Made by a program: the position numbers and the translations under genes. A DNA stretch of 64,000 nt from Actinocatenispora thailandica (GTDB taxonomy: Bacteria; Actinomycetota; Actinomycetes; Mycobacteriales; Micromonosporaceae), in contig NZ_AP023355.1 in assembly GCF_016865425.1 (NCBI RefSeq), positions 5,950,198 to 6,014,197 of the forward strand, in the 5' to 3' direction. Positions within the stretch are counted from its first letter, which is position 1. Every line of letters starts with the position of its first letter. Below, piece by piece: positions 61,852 through 64,000 of this stretch. The notes under the pieces were generated by a model. The model was not told the DNA's origin, searched no databases, and saw only the letters and a program-made list of their open reading frames with translations.

Positions 61852-61912
61852 CCTTTGCTCTGCGCACCTGAGCGAAGCACTCGGTGGTGCGTATAGGTGT
61901 CCAGAGCAAAGG
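61852..61912. repeat. Palindromic intergenic repeat between nuoM and nuoN
   Basis: CCTTTGCTCTG (61852-61862) and its exact complement CAGAGCAAAGG (61902-61912) flank a smaller stem CGCACC/GGTGCG. No T-run follows. It sits in a 160-base gap within an otherwise tightly packed operon, resembling a dispersed REP-like element or a processing hairpin. Confidence 0.75.
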
Positions 61913-61948
61913 CACCCGCGAACGGGTGGTCGGGTCGGGCGGCACAGC

Positions 61949-63439
61949 TCATCGGCCGACCACCTCGATCAGGGCGCGGACCGGCGGCGCGGTGAGCGCG
62001 AGCACCAGCGCCGGGGCCACGCCGACCGCGATGGCCAGCAGTACCAGCGGAGACCAGGCGGCCAGTTCCGGCCGGGTCAGCGCGCGGGGGCGCAGCGCGG
62101 CGATCGCCGGGGCGGCCGGCCCGTGCGTGACCCGGCGCAGCAACCGGAGGAAGTACGCCGCGGCGAGGGCGCCGCCGAACGCGGCGAGCACACCCAACAG
62201 GATCCACAGTGGGCCGCCGTGCCGGATCGCCGCGTACACGGTGAAGAACTCGCCCCAGAAGCCGGCGAGGCCGGGCAGGCCGAGCGACCCGATCGCGGCG
62301 AAGCCGAGCAGCCCGGCCAGCCCCGGCGCCACCTCGCGCAGGCCGCCGAGCCGAGCCAGCTCGCCGGTACCGGTGCGGTCCTTGATCGCGCCGGCCAGGA
62401 AGAACAGCAGCCCGGTGAGCAGCCCGTGGGCGATGTTGCCGATCAGCGCCGCCTGGAAGCCGGTCCCGGTCAGGGTGGCGACGGCCAGCACCACGAAACC
62501 CATGTGACCGACCGACGAGTACGCGATCAGCCGTTTCAGCTCGGTCTGCCGCAGGCAGACCAGCGCACCGACCAGGATCGCCGCGGTGGCCAGCACGCCG
62601 AGCACCCAGGACGCGGCGCGCGCGCCGTCCGGCAGCACCCCGACCGCGACCCGCAGCAGCCCGTAGGTGCCCATCTTCAACAGCACGCCGGCCAGGATCA
62701 CCGAACCCACCGTCGGCGCCTCGGTGTGCGCGTCCGGCAGCCAGGTGTGCAGCGGCCACAGCGGGCTCTTCACCGCGAACGCCACCGCGAGCAGCGTGAA
62801 CGCCAGCAGCTGGGTACCGCCGGAGAGCCCGGCGCCGCCGCGATCGGACAGCGTCACCAGATCGGCCGTCCCGGCGTGCACCACGACGACGAACACGCCG
62901 ACCAGCAACAGCACCGACCCGAACAGCGTGTACAGCACGAACTTGGTCGCCGCGGCCCGGCGCCCCGGGCCACCCCAGCCGACGATCACCGCGTACATCG
63001 GAAGCAGCACGACCTCGAAGAACACGAAGAACAGCACCAGGTCCAGCGACTCGAACACGCCCACGATGCCGACCTCGATCACCAGCAGCAGCGCCACCAG
63101 GTACCGGCCGGGCAGCGTGCCGGGCGCGCGCCGGACCGTGTAACCGCAGCACAGCAACGTCAGCAGCGTGGTCAGCAGCACGAGCGGCCAGGAGATGCCA
63201 TCCACCCCGAGGTGGAACCGGATGTCCAGGGCGGGCGCCCACGCCAGGTCGAGCTGGTGCCACGGGGCGATCGCATGGTGGCCGGCCGGGGTGCCGTGCC
63301 AGGCGAGCGGCAGGGTGGCGAGGAACGCGACGGCCGCCGCGCCGGTACCGACCAGCCGGCCGGTGCGGTCCGGCAGCAGCGCGGCGAGCACCGCACCGAG
63401 CGCCGGCACCGCCAGCAACACCACCAACAGCGCGCTCAT
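61949..63439 (-). CDS. nuoM: NADH-quinone oxidoreductase subunit M
   Basis: A 496-residue antiporter-like Complex I subunit. The essential Glu is in FVFFEVVLLPMYAVI, the Lys in AFAVKSPLWPLHTWLPDAHTEAPT and the second Lys in LLKMGTYGLLR; the half-channel ELKRLIAYSSVGHMGFV is present. It follows nuoL by 67 bases. Confidence 0.96.
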   Translation of the reverse strand: MSALLVVLLAVPALGAVLAALLPDRTGRLVGTGAAAVAFLATLPLAWHGTPAGHHAIAPWHQLDLAWAPALDIRFHLGVDGISWPLVLLTTLLTLLCCGYTVRRAPGTLPGRYLVALLLVIEVGIVGVFESLDLVLFFVFFEVVLLPMYAVIVGWGGPGRRAAATKFVLYTLFGSVLLLVGVFVVVVHAGTADLVTLSDRGGAGLSGGTQLLAFTLLAVAFAVKSPLWPLHTWLPDAHTEAPTVGSVILAGVLLKMGTYGLLRVAVGVLPDGARAASWVLGVLATAAILVGALVCLRQTELKRLIAYSSVGHMGFVVLAVATLTGTGFQAALIGNIAHGLLTGLLFFLAGAIKDRTGTGELARLGGLREVAPGLAGLLGFAAIGSLGLPGLAGFWGEFFTVYAAIRHGGPLWILLGVLAAFGGALAAAYFLRLLRRVTHGPAAPAIAALRPRALTRPELAAWSPLVLLAIAVGVAPALVLALTAPPVRALIEVVGR

Positions 63440-63506
63440 CGGCCGCCCCCCTCCGCCGGAAGCCCGCGCCGGCACCGCCCGCCGCCTCCCTGCCTCGCCG
63501 GCCGGC

Positions 63507-64000
63507 TCACCGCGCACCTCCGACGAGCACGGCGACGAGCGCGAGCAGCACCGCGCCGCCGAGTACCGCGACGAGGGAGCGGGGCAGGCCGGTGTGCAGC
63601 CGGGCCAGCCGCCGGGCGAGCCGCACCGCGCCGGATCCGACGCCGCGGACCGCCCCGTCCACGACCCGCGCGTCACCCAGCCACACGGTGGTGGCGAGCG
63701 CCTGGACCGGCCGCACCACCAGGGCGCGCTGCGCGTCGTCGAACCGGAACCCGGCCCGCAGTACCGGGGCCGCCCGGCCGAGCACCCGGGCCGGATCGGC
63801 GGCGGTGTCCCGGCGCCAGACCAGCACCGCCGCGGCCACCCCGAGCGCGACGAGCGCCAGCCCGATGCCCATCGTGACCGGGTCCAGGTCCTGCCGGCCG
63901 ATCGGCAGCAGGTGGCTGCCCGGCACCCCGGACGGCAGGTACTCGGCGTACCTGCGCGGCGTGTAGGCGAACCAGCCGAAGTCGGCGCGCGGGTTGTGGC
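63507..64000 (-). CDS. nuoL: NADH-quinone oxidoreductase subunit L, C-terminal part (runs off the window)
   Basis: The last ~164 codons of NuoL: the end of the lateral helix region, with VVDGAVRGVGSGAVRLARRLARLHTGL followed by a final membrane helix ending LVGGAR. The frame is open through base 64000. The position before nuoM and nuoN fits. Confidence 0.9.
   Translation of the reverse strand, partial: HNPRADFGWFAYTPRRYAEYLPSGVPGSHLLPIGRQDLDPVTMGIGLALVALGVAAAVLVWRRDTAADPARVLGRAAPVLRAGFRFDDAQRALVVRPVQALATTVWLGDARVVDGAVRGVGSGAVRLARRLARLHTGLPRSLVAVLGGAVLLALVAVLVGGAR

Overview
The window is high-GC actinomycete chromosome. Gene content and order (rpmG, hadAB-type dehydratases, trpT, secE, nusG, rplK, rplA, rplJ, rplL, mceG, rpoB) match the ribosomal/RNA-polymerase segment known from Mycobacterium and its relatives. 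The style of the accessory DNA (pSAM2-like AICE, DUF397/Scr1 regulator pair, NuoLMN) points to a Micromonosporaceae-like organism. That family assignment is inference.

Layout. (1) 1-13.4 kb, minus strand: the 5' part of rpoB with its promoter, then a complete 11-gene Mce lipid-import operon (mceG, yrbEA, yrbEB, mceA-F, two Mce-associated proteins) lying between rplL and rpoB. (2) 13.8-20.7 kb: rplL, rplJ with a leader, rplA, rplK, nusG, secE, tRNA-Trp, a hadA/hadB-like pair, rpmG, tRNA-Met, tRNA-Thr, all on the minus strand. (3) 20.7-36.1 kb: accessory chromosomal genes. These are a GAF-GGDEF-EAL protein with a tiny ORF upstream, a frameshifted HxlR regulator beside a DoxX gene, DUF899, DUF1232, an ArsR regulator divergent from a P1B-4 metal-export ATPase over a palindromic operator, VOC, TetR with a palindromic operator, DUF4386, DUF302, a secreted CHAP plus C39-like repeat protein, and a methyltransferase. 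(4) 36.4-56.5 kb: a ~20-kb actinomycete integrative and conjugative element (AICE) inserted in a tRNA-Tyr gene, bounded by a 64-bp perfect direct repeat. (5) 56.7-64 kb: yajQ, a YjbR-like protein, an alpha/beta hydrolase ending in an 8-bp tandem repeat, a histidine phosphatase, htpX, nuoN, nuoM and the 3' end of nuoL.

The AICE has a core and a cargo. The core reads leftward: a small Cys protein, a prim-pol-like protein, a GGDEF-like protein, the activator Pra, small proteins, an FtsK/TraSA translocase, an SpdB-like membrane protein, a RepSA-like initiator (frameshifted), Xis and Int. Palindromic TATGCA-N4-TGCATA sites stand before both core transcription units. The cargo (46.6-55.9 kb) contains two AT-richer blocks. 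One is a tightly overlapping three-gene unit, DUF4297/Cap4-like nuclease, small middle component and Rad50/SMC-like ATPase, which I read as a Lamassu/ABC-three-component anti-phage or anti-plasmid system. The other is a lone protein with an ApeA-like HEPN RNase domain. Between them lie an XRE regulator with an MFS exporter and a Scr1-type XRE/DUF397 pair.

The most interesting signals are the Lamassu-like unit on a conjugative element, the HEPN gene at the element's right edge, the paired and distant TATGCA operators with no recognisable cognate repressor, the duplicated tRNA-Tyr 3' end plus terminator at both att sites, AICE relics outside the element, and three single-base-loss frameshifts in short homopolymers.
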